Assembly (NCBI GenBank): GCA_937926875.1
Contig: CALBAX010000036.1
Location: 1-47,665 of the forward strand
Direction: 5' to 3'
Source: an uncultured Desulfovibrio sp.
GTDB taxonomy: Bacteria; Desulfobacterota; Desulfovibrionia; Desulfovibrionales; Desulfovibrionaceae
DNA length: 47,665 nt
This document shows, piece after piece, positions 23,968-32,568 of this stretch (its first letter is position 1; every line of letters begins with the position of its first letter). The translations under genes and the position numbers were made by a program. The notes under the pieces are model-generated. The model had not been told where the DNA came from and did no database searches. It saw only the letters and a list, made by a program, of their open reading frames with translations.

Positions 23968-25916
23968 AAGGCATTCACCTCCGCAAGGATCTGATTGTCA
24001 GTAGCGTGCGAAAGCTGGATGGCCCCCTGCGGACAGGTGGAGGTACACACACCGCAACCCTGACATACGGTTTCGATAACCTGCGCCTTCTTCTCGCCGC
24101 GGAATTCCACTTCCGTGATGGCGCCGAAGGGGCAGCAACGGATGCACTTGCCGCAGGCCACACAGCGCTTGTTGTCCACCTGTGCGATCTGCGGGTCATT
24201 TTCCAGTTTGTCGCGGGCAAAGAGCGCCAGCACCTTGGCCGCGGCGGCCGAGCCCTGGGACACCGACGAGGGGATGTCCTTGGTGCCCTGGCAGACACCG
24301 GCCAGGAACACGCCGGCGGTGTTGGTCTCCACGGGCTTCAGCTTGGGATGGCTCTCCATGAAGAAGCCGTAGCTGTCGTAGGAGATGCGCAGCTTCTCGG
24401 CCAGCTGCGGGGACCCCTTGCTGGCTTCGATGCCCACGGCCAGGACCACCAGGTCGGCGCGGATCTCCACGGGCTGGCCCAGCAGGGTATCCACGCCCTT
24501 GACGATGTACTGGCCATTGCCGTCGGGGTAGATCTTGGACACGCGGCCGCGGATGTATTCCGTGCCGTATTCCTCGATGGCCCGGCGGGTGAACTCGTCA
24601 TAGAGCTTGGATGGGGCACGGATGTCCATGTAGAAGACATAGGACTGCGAGGTGGGGATGTGGTCCTTGGTCAGCACGGCCTGCTTGGCGGTGTACATGC
24701 AGCAGAAGCCCGAACAGTAGGGACGGCCGATGGACTTGTCGCGCGAGCCCACGCACTGGATGAAGACCACGCTCTGAGGCTCCCTGCCGTCGGAAGGACG
24801 CTTGATGTGGCCTTCGGTGGGGCCGGAGGCGGACAGCAGGCGTTCGTACTGCAGGGAGGTGATGACGTCGGGGTACTTGCCGCCGCCGTACTGCTCGTAG
24901 ATGGTCCAGTCCATGAGGTCGTACCCGGTGGCGGCCACGATGCAGCCCACTTCCTCGGTGATGACCTCGTCCTGCATGTCGTACTTGATGGCGCCGGTGG
25001 GGCAGACCTTGGCGCACACGCCGCATTTGCCCTTGGTCATCTGACGGCAGTATTCGGGATTGATGACCGCCTTCTTGGGGATGGCCTGCGGGAAGGCGAT
25101 GTTGATGGCCGTGGTGGGACCGGTGAACTCGTTGAAGGCGTCAGGCGTCTTCTTGCTGGGGCATTTTTCCGTACAGGCGCCGCAGCCGGTGCACAGGCTC
25201 CAGTCCACATAGGTGGCGCGCTTGCGGATCTTGACGGTGAAGTTGCCCACATAGCCGGAGACGTCTTCCACTTCCGACATGGCGTACAGGGTGATGTTGG
25301 GATGCTGGGCCACGTCCACCATCTTGGGGCCCAGGATGCAGGCCGAGCAGTCCACGGTGGGGAAGGTCTTGTCCAGCTTGGCCATCTTGCCGCCGATGGT
25401 GGGCTGACGTTCCACCAGCACCACGGGCACGCCGCCGTCGGCGCAGTCCAGGGCGGCCTGGATGCCGGCCACACCGCCGCCGATGATCAGCACGCGCTTG
25501 TTGATGTCGAAGGACTTGGAGAACAGCGGCTTGTTGTTGCGCAGCTTGGCAACGGCCATCTCCACCAGTTCGGCGGCCTTGTTGGTGTTGGCCACCTTGT
25601 CCTTGCCGATCCAGGAGACGTGCTCGCGGATGTTGGCCATCTCGAACATGTAGCGGTTCAGGCCGGCGCGTTCCACGGTGCGGCGGAACGTGGGCTCGTG
25701 CATGCGCGGGCTGCACGAGGCCACCACCACGCCGTCCAGCTTGTGTTCGTGGATGGCCGCTTCGATGGCGGCCTGACCGGGCTCGGCACAGGAGTACATG
25801 AGGTCCACGGCGTAGACCACATCGGGATAGGCTCGGGCCGTCTCGGCGACCTTGGCGCAATCAACGGTGCCGCCGATATTGCTGCCGCAGTGACAGATGA
25901 AAACGCCTATTCTCAT
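23955..25916 (-). CDS. hdrA: Heterodisulfide reductase subunit A (HdrA)
   Basis: A 653-residue flavoprotein, the bifurcating core of Hdr complexes. It starts with CHCGSNIGG, then an NAD/FAD-binding GGGVAGIQAALD near residue 148. Ferredoxin-type motifs follow at CTGCGACTEKCPSK near 238 and CGVCAKVCPTGAI near 293, with two more at the C-terminus (CVACGKCIRCCPFGAI near 580 and CQGCGVCTSTCPQGAI near 613). It probably bifurcates electrons from NADH between ferredoxin and the disulfide at HdrB. The start overlaps the hdrB stop (ATGA). Full length for the family. Confidence 0.95.
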   Translation of the reverse strand: MRIGVFICHCGSNIGGTVDCAKVAETARAYPDVVYAVDLMYSCAEPGQAAIEAAIHEHKLDGVVVASCSPRMHEPTFRRTVERAGLNRYMFEMANIREHVSWIGKDKVANTNKAAELVEMAVAKLRNNKPLFSKSFDINKRVLIIGGGVAGIQAALDCADGGVPVVLVERQPTIGGKMAKLDKTFPTVDCSACILGPKMVDVAQHPNITLYAMSEVEDVSGYVGNFTVKIRKRATYVDWSLCTGCGACTEKCPSKKTPDAFNEFTGPTTAINIAFPQAIPKKAVINPEYCRQMTKGKCGVCAKVCPTGAIKYDMQDEVITEEVGCIVAATGYDLMDWTIYEQYGGGKYPDVITSLQYERLLSASGPTEGHIKRPSDGREPQSVVFIQCVGSRDKSIGRPYCSGFCCMYTAKQAVLTKDHIPTSQSYVFYMDIRAPSKLYDEFTRRAIEEYGTEYIRGRVSKIYPDGNGQYIVKGVDTLLGQPVEIRADLVVLAVGIEASKGSPQLAEKLRISYDSYGFFMESHPKLKPVETNTAGVFLAGVCQGTKDIPSSVSQGSAAAAKVLALFARDKLENDPQIAQVDNKRCVACGKCIRCCPFGAITEVEFRGEKKAQVIETVCQGCGVCTSTCPQGAIQLSHATDNQILAEVNALCQC

Positions 25917-26833
25917 GCTTTATCTCCTTCGGGGGCCTGGGCCTTCTGGGCGTCTTCGCGCTGGGTGTCGAGGATGCGCTCCACCAGGGCGTTGGCGCTG
26001 ACCACCAGCTTGTCGAGGCCCAGTTCGCTGGGCAGCATGCCGAAGGCAAGGCCCATCATCTGGGTGTAGTAGAGCACCGGCATATTGAAATAGCGGTCCA
26101 CGCCCTTCATGGCCTGTTTCTGGCGCAGGTCCAGGTTCATCTGGCACAGGGGACAGGCCACCACGATGGCGTCGGCGCCCATGTTGGTGGCCACTTCGAG
26201 GATGCGGCCCGACAGCTGCGCCGTCATGGGACGTTCCGGGATGCCGAAGGAGGCGCCACAGCATTCGGTCTTGAGCGGGAAGTCCAGCATCTCGGCGCCG
26301 CAGGCGGCCAGCAGTTCTTCCATGAGGGTGGGGTTCTCGGGATCCCCGAACTGCATGAGTTCCGCCGGACGGCTCATGAGACAGCCGTAGTAGGCCACCA
26401 GCTTGAGGCCGCGCAGGCTGCGCTTCACATGGCTGGCGATGGCCTTGGCATCGTACATCTGGGCGATGCCCTGCATGACGGAGGTCACGGGCGGGAAGCT
26501 CTCGGCCGCGGGGTTGTCCAGCAGCTCGTTGACGCGGGCGCGGAACTCCGGTTTTTCCATGCGTTTGGCCGCATGGCGCAGGTTGGAGAGGCAGCTCGGA
26601 CAGGGCGTCACCACCATGTCGGCCTGGGTGCGGGCGGCGATGTCCAGGTTGCGCACGCACAGGGCCGCGGAAAGCTCGGTATCCACCGCATGGGCGGGCG
26701 TGGAACCACAGCAGTTCCAGTCGGGCAGCTCTTCCAGGCGCATGCCCAGGGCACCGCACACGGCCTGGGTGGACATTTCGTAATCGGCCGAAGAGCCCTT
26801 GGCCGAACAGCCGGGATAGTAGGCAAGTCTCAT
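25913..26833 (-). CDS. hdrB: Heterodisulfide reductase subunit B (HdrB)
   Basis: A 306-residue protein with the two CCG domains that bind the special noncubane [4Fe-4S] clusters at the disulfide-reducing site. First domain: YPGCSAKG near residue 7, NCCGS near 40 and CPSC near 78. Second domain: GCLMSRP near 149, ECCGAS near 191 and CPLC near 228. The substrate in Desulfovibrio is thought to be DsrC or a small thiol rather than the methanogen heterodisulfide; this is inference. Its start overlaps the hdrC stop by 4 bases. Confidence 0.95.
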   Translation of the reverse strand: MRLAYYPGCSAKGSSADYEMSTQAVCGALGMRLEELPDWNCCGSTPAHAVDTELSAALCVRNLDIAARTQADMVVTPCPSCLSNLRHAAKRMEKPEFRARVNELLDNPAAESFPPVTSVMQGIAQMYDAKAIASHVKRSLRGLKLVAYYGCLMSRPAELMQFGDPENPTLMEELLAACGAEMLDFPLKTECCGASFGIPERPMTAQLSGRILEVATNMGADAIVVACPLCQMNLDLRQKQAMKGVDRYFNMPVLYYTQMMGLAFGMLPSELGLDKLVVSANALVERILDTQREDAQKAQAPEGDKA

Positions 26834-27414
26834 GGGCGCACCCCCTCACGCTTGGCGCGTTCCTTGTAGCGGGTCATGATGCGGCCCACAGCCTCGGCGC
26901 CGCCGTTGGGAATGGAATGGGGCTTGAAGCCCAGCTTCTGCTTGGCCAGGGCCTGGGGAGCCAGGTCCACGTCCGTGAAGACGCGCAGGGAGCGCAACAT
27001 GTACAGGACCATGGTGCCGATCTCGTAGGTCCGCCCGAACTTGCGCACGGTATCGAGGAAGGAGAACCAGAATTTTTCCACCTTGGGCACGGCCACGCGC
27101 CCTTCCTTGCGGGCCATGTGGCGCAGGGTCTCCATGACCTCGGCCACATCGATGTTGTTGGGGCAGCGGAGGCTGCAGGTGGAACAGGACAGACACATCC
27201 AGATGGAGCGGGAGTTCAGCACCTGGTCTTTCAGGCCCAGTTGCACGCCACGCATGATCTGGTTGGCCTGCAGGTCATAGACGAAGCCCGCGGGACAGCC
27301 AGCCGAGCAGTTGCCGCACTGGTAGCAGGTGGAGACGTTTTGCCCGCTCTGCGCTTCCACCGCGGCGGTGAAGTCGCGGTCACGCTTTCGGGTCAGATCA
27401 ATGGCGTCGTTCAT
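26830..27414 (-). CDS. hdrC: Heterodisulfide reductase subunit C (HdrC)
   Basis: A 194-residue ferredoxin-like protein with two [4Fe-4S] motifs, CYQCGNCSAGCP near residue 31 and CLSCSTCSLRCPNN near 73, linking HdrA to HdrB. It leads the operon hdrC-hdrB-hdrA-flxD/C-flxB-flxA, all tightly spaced or overlapping. The ATG at 27414 is chosen because GAGAG lies upstream; a TTG four codons earlier is in frame. A sigma-54-like box sits about 65 nt upstream (27479-27494). Confidence 0.93.
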   Translation of the reverse strand: MNDAIDLTRKRDRDFTAAVEAQSGQNVSTCYQCGNCSAGCPAGFVYDLQANQIMRGVQLGLKDQVLNSRSIWMCLSCSTCSLRCPNNIDVAEVMETLRHMARKEGRVAVPKVEKFWFSFLDTVRKFGRTYEIGTMVLYMLRSLRVFTDVDLAPQALAKQKLGFKPHSIPNGGAEAVGRIMTRYKERAKREGVRP

Positions 27415-27478
27415 GGAAACTCTCAAGGTTAGAGTCTGAAGGACAAAGACATACCAATTTGCAGTAGACTAGCGCGTC

Positions 27479-27494
27479 TGCATGAAAAAATCCA
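27479..27494 (-). promoter_or_regulatory. Weak sigma-54-like promoter before hdrC
   Basis: Minus strand TGGATTTTTTCATGCA has GG and GC 10 bp apart, as in sigma-54 promoters, but the -24 box lacks the usual CAC. It is the best promoter-like match in the 150 bp between aroQ and hdrC. Tentative. Confidence 0.3.
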
Positions 27495-27565
27495 GCCAAA
27501 GCGCACACGTTTTTTACGATCTGCACAGTTCGCAAAGTCTTGGCTGGCGGGCATTTCCCGCCACG

Positions 27566-28015
27566 TCAGGCATCCTTGCGTTCCAGCAGCGAACAGGCCG
27601 CGCGCAGGCCCAGCAGATAGCTGTCCACACCGAAGCCCGCGATGCTGCCCGCGCTGACCGCGGACAGCACCGAATGGTGACGGAACGCCTCGCGGGCATG
27701 GACGTTGGACATGTGCACTTCCACCACCGGGATGGACAGTATGCCCAGGGCATCCATGATGGCGTAGCTGTAGTGGGTCCAGGCCCCGGCATTGATGACG
27801 ATGGCGTCCGTGCCGTCCGTGAGGGCCGCATGGATGCGTTCCACCATCACGCCCTCGTGGTTGGTCTGGAAGGTCTCCAGCGCCACGCCCAGGTCACCGG
27901 CCAGCCCGCGCAGGGCCGCGTCGATGTCGGCCAGGGTGGCATGGCCGTAATGACGGGGGTCACGTTTGCCGAACATGTCGAGATTGACGCCGTGGAGGAC
28001 GAGGATCTTGCGCAT
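27566..28015 (-). CDS. aroQ: 3-dehydroquinate dehydratase, type II
   Basis: A 149-residue enzyme, exactly the size of the type II dodecameric dehydratases, converting 3-dehydroquinate to 3-dehydroshikimate in aromatic synthesis. Visible: LHGVNLDMFGKRDPRHYG with the conserved Asn and the active-site Tyr region near residues 6-23, NAGAWTHYS near 75 and the EVHMSNVHAREAFRHHS stretch near 99. GAGGGA lies upstream. It follows aroE by 15 nt. A hairpin GGCGGG / CCCGCC without T-run lies after its stop, so reading into hdrC cannot be excluded. Confidence 0.95.
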   Translation of the reverse strand: MRKILVLHGVNLDMFGKRDPRHYGHATLADIDAALRGLAGDLGVALETFQTNHEGVMVERIHAALTDGTDAIVINAGAWTHYSYAIMDALGILSIPVVEVHMSNVHAREAFRHHSVLSAVSAGSIAGFGVDSYLLGLRAACSLLERKDA

Positions 28016-28030
28016 GGCATCCCTCCTGTC

Positions 28031-28879
28031 TCAGGCGCGCACGGCGCCCAGCTGATGTTCCAGGGCCAGACGGGCGGCCTGCGGCATGTCCTGCCCGGTC
28101 CAGAGGCGGAACTGCGCCTCGCCCTGACGGAAAAACATCTCCAGGCCGCTGATGGTGGCCCAGCCGCGGGCCTGCGCCTCGCGCAGGAACAGGGTGCGCA
28201 GCGGGTTGTAGACGATGTCATAAGCCACGGGCACGCACCCGCCCGCCGGAGCCGGAGCCCGATCGAAATCATAGGGGCTCCGGTCCTCGGCCTTGCCGTG
28301 CATGCCCAGAGGCGTGGTGTTGACCAGCAGCGGGGCCGCCACGTCATGGCGCTCGGCCCAGGGCACGGCCGTGACGCCGAAGCGCTCCACCAGCGGCGCA
28401 TGGGAACGGTCGGAAGGCGTGGTCACGAAGATGCGGCGGCAGCCGTGCAGCCACAGGCCGCAGACCACGGCACGGGCGGCCCCGCCGGCGCCCAGCACCA
28501 GGACGGGTGTGGCCGGGTCGAGGCCGCGTTCCAGCAGGGGATGCATGAAGCCGGTCACGTCGGTGTTCTCGCCGCAGAGCCGGTCGTCCTGCCAGTACAG
28601 GGTGTTGGCAGCGCCCATGAGTTCCACGCGCTCGCTGCGGCGGTCCAGCAGGGGCAGGACAGCCACCTTGTGCGGCAGGGTGACGGAGCAGCCGCGGATG
28701 CCCAAAAGGCGCATGCTGTCCACGAACTGCGGCAGTTTTTCCGGGGGCAGCTCCCAGAGCATGTAGGCCGCGGGGATGCCCAGGGCCTGGAAGGCGGTAT
28801 TGTGCAGCAGCGGGCTCAGGCTCTGGGCCAGGGGCCAGCCGATGACGCCATAGAGGGAAGAGGGGATGAAAGCGGACAT
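28031..28879 (-). CDS. aroE: Shikimate dehydrogenase
   Basis: A 282-residue NADP-dependent enzyme reducing 3-dehydroshikimate to shikimate, the step after AroQ. Motifs: GVIGWPLAQSLSPLLHN near residue 10, TLPHK with the catalytic Lys near 64, GAANTLYW near 84 and GENTDVTGF near 97 with the catalytic Asp. The Rossmann loop VLGAGGAARAV lies near 128, followed by a cofactor-binding stretch TTPSDRS. Normal length. It lies between the rhodanese gene (48 nt upstream) and aroQ (15 nt downstream), all on one strand. Confidence 0.94.
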   Translation of the reverse strand: MSAFIPSSLYGVIGWPLAQSLSPLLHNTAFQALGIPAAYMLWELPPEKLPQFVDSMRLLGIRGCSVTLPHKVAVLPLLDRRSERVELMGAANTLYWQDDRLCGENTDVTGFMHPLLERGLDPATPVLVLGAGGAARAVVCGLWLHGCRRIFVTTPSDRSHAPLVERFGVTAVPWAERHDVAAPLLVNTTPLGMHGKAEDRSPYDFDRAPAPAGGCVPVAYDIVYNPLRTLFLREAQARGWATISGLEMFFRQGEAQFRLWTGQDMPQAARLALEHQLGAVRA

Positions 28880-28927
28880 AAGGCAGTTTCCATGAAGGAG
28901 AGGGGCACGGACAGGCCGTGCGGGACG

Positions 28928-29314
28928 TTATTCTTCGGGCAGGGCAGCGGCCCGCCAGGCGCGGAAGCCGTCGGCAAGGTGCAGCACGTCGTCCCGGCCC
29001 CACTGCCGCAGCAGGCGCATGGCCTGGCCGGAACGGTTGCCCGAACGGCAGTAGAGCAGGATGGGCACGTCCTCGCGGGCCAGGGCTTCCAGCCGCTGCC
29101 GGAAATCCGGGACGAAGAAGTCCAGGTTGCGGGCGCCGGGCAGATGCCCGTCCCGGAACTCTTCCGGGGTGCGGATGTCCAGCACCACCAGACCGGCGGG
29201 CGGCCGGGCCAGCACCTGCCGGGCCTCGTCCGGGCCGATGTCGCGGGCCAGGGCGCCCGCGGCGGGCAGCAGGAGACAGCACAGCAGGACCAACAGGGAA
29301 AGGAGACGGGACAC
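28928..29314 (-). CDS. Periplasmic rhodanese-domain protein
   Basis: A 128-residue protein from the GTG at 29314, which has GGAGG 4 nt upstream. A signal peptide (residues 1-23, cleavage near ALA-RD) is followed by one rhodanese domain with the active-site loop YCRSGNRSG; its Cys can carry a persulfide. It could handle sulfane sulfur in the periplasm or be a PspE-like thiosulfate sulfurtransferase. It sits between the aminotransferase and aroE, 67 nt after the aminotransferase stop. No functional link to aromatic synthesis is apparent. Confidence 0.88.
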   Translation of the reverse strand: MSRLLSLLVLLCCLLLPAAGALARDIGPDEARQVLARPPAGLVVLDIRTPEEFRDGHLPGARNLDFFVPDFRQRLEALAREDVPILLYCRSGNRSGQAMRLLRQWGRDDVLHLADGFRAWRAAALPEE

Positions 29315-29381
29315 GGCACCTCCGGAAGACGCAGGGGACAAAAAGGGCGGGAAGGCGCACGCCCTCCCGCCCCAGAGGACA

Positions 29382-30578
29382 TTACTTGCCGGCCACCGCG
29401 GCGTAGGCGCGGGCGAAGCCTTCGGCGGCATTGCGGATGACGGTCTCGTCCACGCAGAAGGCCAGGCGGAAATAGCCGGGGCAGCCGAAGCCGGAACCGG
29501 GCACGGCCAGCACGCGTTCTTCCACCAGACGGTTGACGAAAGCCACGTCGTCGCCGCCGGGGGCCTGCGGGAAGAAGTAGAAGGCACCGGCGGGCATCTG
29601 GAAGCTGTAGCCGGCAGCGGTCAGCACCTCGGCCATGGCCTGACGGCGGCGGGCGTAGATCCCCACGTCCACCTGGCTGCCCAGGGCGGCGGCCATGATG
29701 TGCTGGCCCACCACGGGCGGGTTGACGAAGCCGAGGATGCGGTTGGTCAGGGTCAGCGCGGCCATGAGTTTGGCGCGGTCGGCCAGCTTGGGCGAGACGG
29801 CCACATAGCCCACGCGTTCGCCGGGCAGGGACAGGTTCTTGGAGAAGGAGCTGATGACCACGGCGTACTGGTACAGGGGCAGCACCGAGGGCACTTCCAC
29901 GCCGTCGTAGGTCAGGAAGCGGTAGGGCTCGTCAGCGATGAGCCAGATGGGATGGCCGTACTGCTCGCTCTTGTTCTCCAGCAGGCGGCACAGGGAGGTG
30001 ACGGCCTTGCGGCTGTAGACCACGCCCGTGGGGTTGTGGGGCGAGTTGATGAGCACCACGCGGGTCTTCTCGTCGATGGCTTCTTCCAGGGCGTCCAGGT
30101 CAGGTTCGAAGGTGCCGGGCTTGCTCATGATGGCCTGGAGGCTGCCGCCGTGGTTGGCCACATAAAAGCCGTATTCCACGAAATACGGGGCAAAGGTCAG
30201 CATCTTCTCGCCGGGATTGATGACGGCGCGCAAAAAGGCATTGAGGCCGCCGGCAGCGCCGCAGGTGAGCAGCACGTCATTGGCCTCCAGGGGCACGCCC
30301 TGCTCCTTGCTCAGATGGGCGGCCAGCTGTTCGCGCGCCCAGGGGAAACCGGCATTGGGCATGTAGCCGAAAGCGAAAGGTTCACCGGCATGTTCGGCAA
30401 AACGGCGCAGGCCCTCGCCCACGGCGGCGGGGGCGGGCAGGTCGGGATTGCCCAGGCTGAAGTCATAGACGTTCTCCGCACCGTAGCGGGCTTTCAACTG
30501 GCCGCCGGCCTCGAACATGCGGCGGATCCAGGAGGCATTTTCCAGATAGCCGGAAACGCTTTCTGCAAGAAGGGACAT
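29382..30578 (-). CDS. Class I/II pyridoxal-phosphate aminotransferase
   Basis: A 398-residue fold type I aminotransferase. Features: FSLGNPDLPAP near residue 39, the aromatic-rich GYMPNAGFPWARE near 70, NSPHNPTG near 172 with the conserved Asn, ADEPY near 209, and the PLP lysine in SSFSKNLSLPGERVGY near 239. Most like the aspartate/aromatic aminotransferases of the AspC/PatA type that keep pyridoxal-phosphate in the cytoplasm; the donor/acceptor pair cannot be set. AGGAG lies upstream of the ATG. It starts a leftward set with the rhodanese, aroE and aroQ, so it may act in aromatic or aspartate metabolism. Confidence 0.9.
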   Translation of the reverse strand: MSLLAESVSGYLENASWIRRMFEAGGQLKARYGAENVYDFSLGNPDLPAPAAVGEGLRRFAEHAGEPFAFGYMPNAGFPWAREQLAAHLSKEQGVPLEANDVLLTCGAAGGLNAFLRAVINPGEKMLTFAPYFVEYGFYVANHGGSLQAIMSKPGTFEPDLDALEEAIDEKTRVVLINSPHNPTGVVYSRKAVTSLCRLLENKSEQYGHPIWLIADEPYRFLTYDGVEVPSVLPLYQYAVVISSFSKNLSLPGERVGYVAVSPKLADRAKLMAALTLTNRILGFVNPPVVGQHIMAAALGSQVDVGIYARRRQAMAEVLTAAGYSFQMPAGAFYFFPQAPGGDDVAFVNRLVEERVLAVPGSGFGCPGYFRLAFCVDETVIRNAAEGFARAYAAVAGK

Positions 30579-30716
30579 GGGTTTCTCCTGAGTTGTTGTC
30601 CACGCAATCCTGGCGGAGCGCACGGGGCTCGTCAGACTGCTGATCCTATTGTCATTCTGGTGACTATCCAGTATAGCTTGCGAAGGCTGGAAATAGCAAA
30701 TACCCGGAGGCCCCCC

Positions 30717-31169
30717 ATGCGCAAGCGTTTTTCTGGAAAAAACCTGTACCGTGCCCCGCTCCTGCTGGGCGCGACCCTGATGCTCTCGGCCTGCGGCCTG
30801 TGGCAGGACAGCAGCGAGCCCCCCGCCCAGCCGGAAACGGCCCCTGACATGCAGGTTGACGTGAAGCTGCGCGCCCTGCACCGCTGCTCGCGCATCTCGC
30901 CCGAGATGGTGGTCACCAACGTGCCCAAGGGCACGGATTACTTCGATGTCCGCCTGCTGGAGAACGAGCCCCAGGAACGCCTGCTGGGCGGCGGCAACTG
31001 GGAGAACGACGGCACGGGCATCATCCCCGAAGGCGCCCTGACGCGGGTCTATACCGGCCCCTGCCCGCCGGAAGGCCAGAGCCGCCAGTACACCTATGTG
31101 ATCTCCGCCATGTCCCACGAGAGCAAGCAGCCCCTGAGCGTCCGGGTCTATCCCTTCGTCCAGGAATAG
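30717..31169 (+). CDS. PEBP/YbhB-like lipoprotein (divergent)
   Basis: A 150-residue predicted lipoprotein: a basic start, a hydrophobic core and a lipobox LSAC with the lipid-modified Cys at residue 26. The mature part resembles phosphatidylethanolamine-binding (YbhB/YbcL) proteins: SPEMVVTNVPKGTDYFDVRL near residue 60 and YTGPCPPEGQSRQYTYVISA near 120 are the two family segments. The first catalytic-looking loop (DPDAP) of PEBP is not seen, so it may bind differently. CGGAGG lies upstream. It is divergent from the aminotransferase. The family call is an inference from motifs, not confirmed. Confidence 0.68.
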   Translation: MRKRFSGKNLYRAPLLLGATLMLSACGLWQDSSEPPAQPETAPDMQVDVKLRALHRCSRISPEMVVTNVPKGTDYFDVRLLENEPQERLLGGGNWENDGTGIIPEGALTRVYTGPCPPEGQSRQYTYVISAMSHESKQPLSVRVYPFVQE

Positions 31170-31352
31170 GCAGGATCCTTCAATAGGGCCGGAAAGGCCC
31201 CACGGGCCTTCCCGGATGCCCACAGGCGCGGTCTGGGACCGACGGGGCAGTGCCCCGCATCATGCAGAGGCTCCGGTCTCCTGCCGTGCCCTGGCGGGAT
31301 CCCGGGCCCTGCCCCCTGTGATGCGCCCCGCACGACACAGACGATCCGTCAT

Positions 31353-31406
31353 AAAAAAACGCCGCCGTCCCCGCAGCGCAAAGGCATGGAAGGGATGGCG
31401 GCGTTG
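31353..31406 (-). terminator. Terminator of the HdeA-like gene
   Basis: Minus strand: AACGCCGCC and GGCGGCGTT pair around a loop of about 35 nt and are followed by seven T. Confidence 0.75.
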
Positions 31407-31440
31407 CCGTTTTCCGGCACGGAAGGACAGCCCGGCCCGT

Positions 31441-31983
31441 CTACTTGTTGCCCAGGGTCTCCTGGAGCACGTCGATCATGAAGGCGTCAGGATTCTTGGC
31501 GCAGGCGGCCAGGAACTTGTCCAGGGTCTCCTGCTTGGCCAGGATGGACTTTTCCGTCACGTTGTACTGACGGTTGTAGGCATCCAGCCAGATGACGAAG
31601 CCGCTGCCGTTCTCGGGATGTTCGTTGTAGGCGCGGCACTTGGTCACGTCGGCTTCCCATTCGCCGCTGACGGGACGGGGCAGCTTTTTCTTGAGGGGCT
31701 CCCAGATCTCGGCCACCACCGCGGTGGGCTGCTCCTGGCACATAAGGTAGGCCTGGGGCACCAGCACGTTGATGGCCTGCGGGTCAGCCACGGTGTAGCC
31801 GATGTTGGAGCTCACGAAGCCGTCGATCTGCAGGGCCTGGAAGACGGGCGGATCCTGGCTGACGGCGCCCTGCGCCACGAATTCGGCGCAGATGTAGTTG
31901 GCGGGGTCGATCTTTTCATCTTCCGCCTGGGCGGCCAGGGGCAGGGCCAGCAGCAGGCAGCAGCACAAAAGCCATTTTTTCAT
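31441..31983 (-). CDS. Periplasmic protein with two HdeA/HdeB-like repeats
   Basis: A 180-residue exported protein (signal peptide about 1-20, cleavage near AQA-ED). Two halves, about 30-105 and 115-178, each have a Cys pair about 45-50 residues apart (CAEF ... CQEQ; CRAY ... CAKN), as in the acid-stress chaperones HdeA and HdeB, where the pair forms a disulfide. HdeA/HdeB are about 110 residues with one such unit, so this would be a tandem version. GGAGG lies upstream. It lies between a cyclophilin gene (78 nt upstream) and a strong terminator. Family assignment is by pattern only. Confidence 0.6.
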   Translation of the reverse strand: MKKWLLCCCLLLALPLAAQAEDEKIDPANYICAEFVAQGAVSQDPPVFQALQIDGFVSSNIGYTVADPQAINVLVPQAYLMCQEQPTAVVAEIWEPLKKKLPRPVSGEWEADVTKCRAYNEHPENGSGFVIWLDAYNRQYNVTEKSILAKQETLDKFLAACAKNPDAFMIDVLQETLGNK

Positions 31984-32006
31984 GTTTCCTCCTGAAAATC
32001 CGGCAG

Positions 32007-32032
32007 CCCCACGACAGGCGTGGGGCTGACAG
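32007..32032. other. Hairpin between ppi gene and the HdeA-like gene
   Basis: CAGCCCCAC and GTGGGGCTG pair around GACAGGC; no T-run follows. It may stabilise or separate the two transcripts. Confidence 0.4.
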
Positions 32033-32061
32033 TCCAGAATCGGTGAGGAACAGGCCGCGGC

Positions 32062-32568
32062 CTATTCGAAGCGGCTGGCGCCGGTGATGAGCACCATGTC
32101 GGTGGGCACGTTCTCGTGGATGCCCACGCTCTTGGTCTTGACCTTGGCGATCTTGTCCACCACGTCCATGCCTTCCACGACCTTGCCGAACACGCAGTAG
32201 CCCCAGCCGCTGGGCACGGGAGCGCTGTAGTTCAGGAAGTCGTTGTCCACCAGGTTGATGAAGAACTGGGCGGTGGCGCTGTGGGGATCCATGGTGCGGG
32301 CCATGGCGATGGTGCCGCGGTCATTGGAAAGGCCGTTGTCGGCTTCGTTCTTGACGGGGGCGCGGGTGGCCTTCTCGTCCATGCGGGGGCCAAGGCCGCC
32401 GCCCTGGATCATGAAGCCGGGGATCACGCGATGGAAAATGGTGTTGGCATAGAAGCCGTCATCCACATATTGCAGGAAGTTGGCGACGGTGTCGGGAGCC
32501 TTGTCGGGGAAGAGCTCGATCAGGATGTCGCCCGAGGTCGTTTCCAGCAGCACGGTGGGATTGGACAT
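32062..32568 (-). CDS. Cyclophilin-type peptidyl-prolyl cis-trans isomerase
   Basis: A 168-residue cytoplasmic cyclophilin (PpiB type). The active-site motifs FHRVIPGFMIQGG near residue 49, GTIAMARTMDPHSATAQFFINL near 85 and GYCVFGKVVEGMDVVD near 124 are typical. It speeds proline isomerisation in protein folding. The Met at 32568 has GGAG upstream; the region before it in frame is not plausible as a signal. On the same strand as the HdeA-like gene downstream. Confidence 0.94.
   Translation of the reverse strand: MSNPTVLLETTSGDILIELFPDKAPDTVANFLQYVDDGFYANTIFHRVIPGFMIQGGGLGPRMDEKATRAPVKNEADNGLSNDRGTIAMARTMDPHSATAQFFINLVDNDFLNYSAPVPSGWGYCVFGKVVEGMDVVDKIAKVKTKSVGIHENVPTDMVLITGASRFE

Noticed and set aside
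24006..26069. 687-codon plus frame over hdrA
   Set aside because: Shadow frame; hdrA on the minus strand has all cluster motifs.
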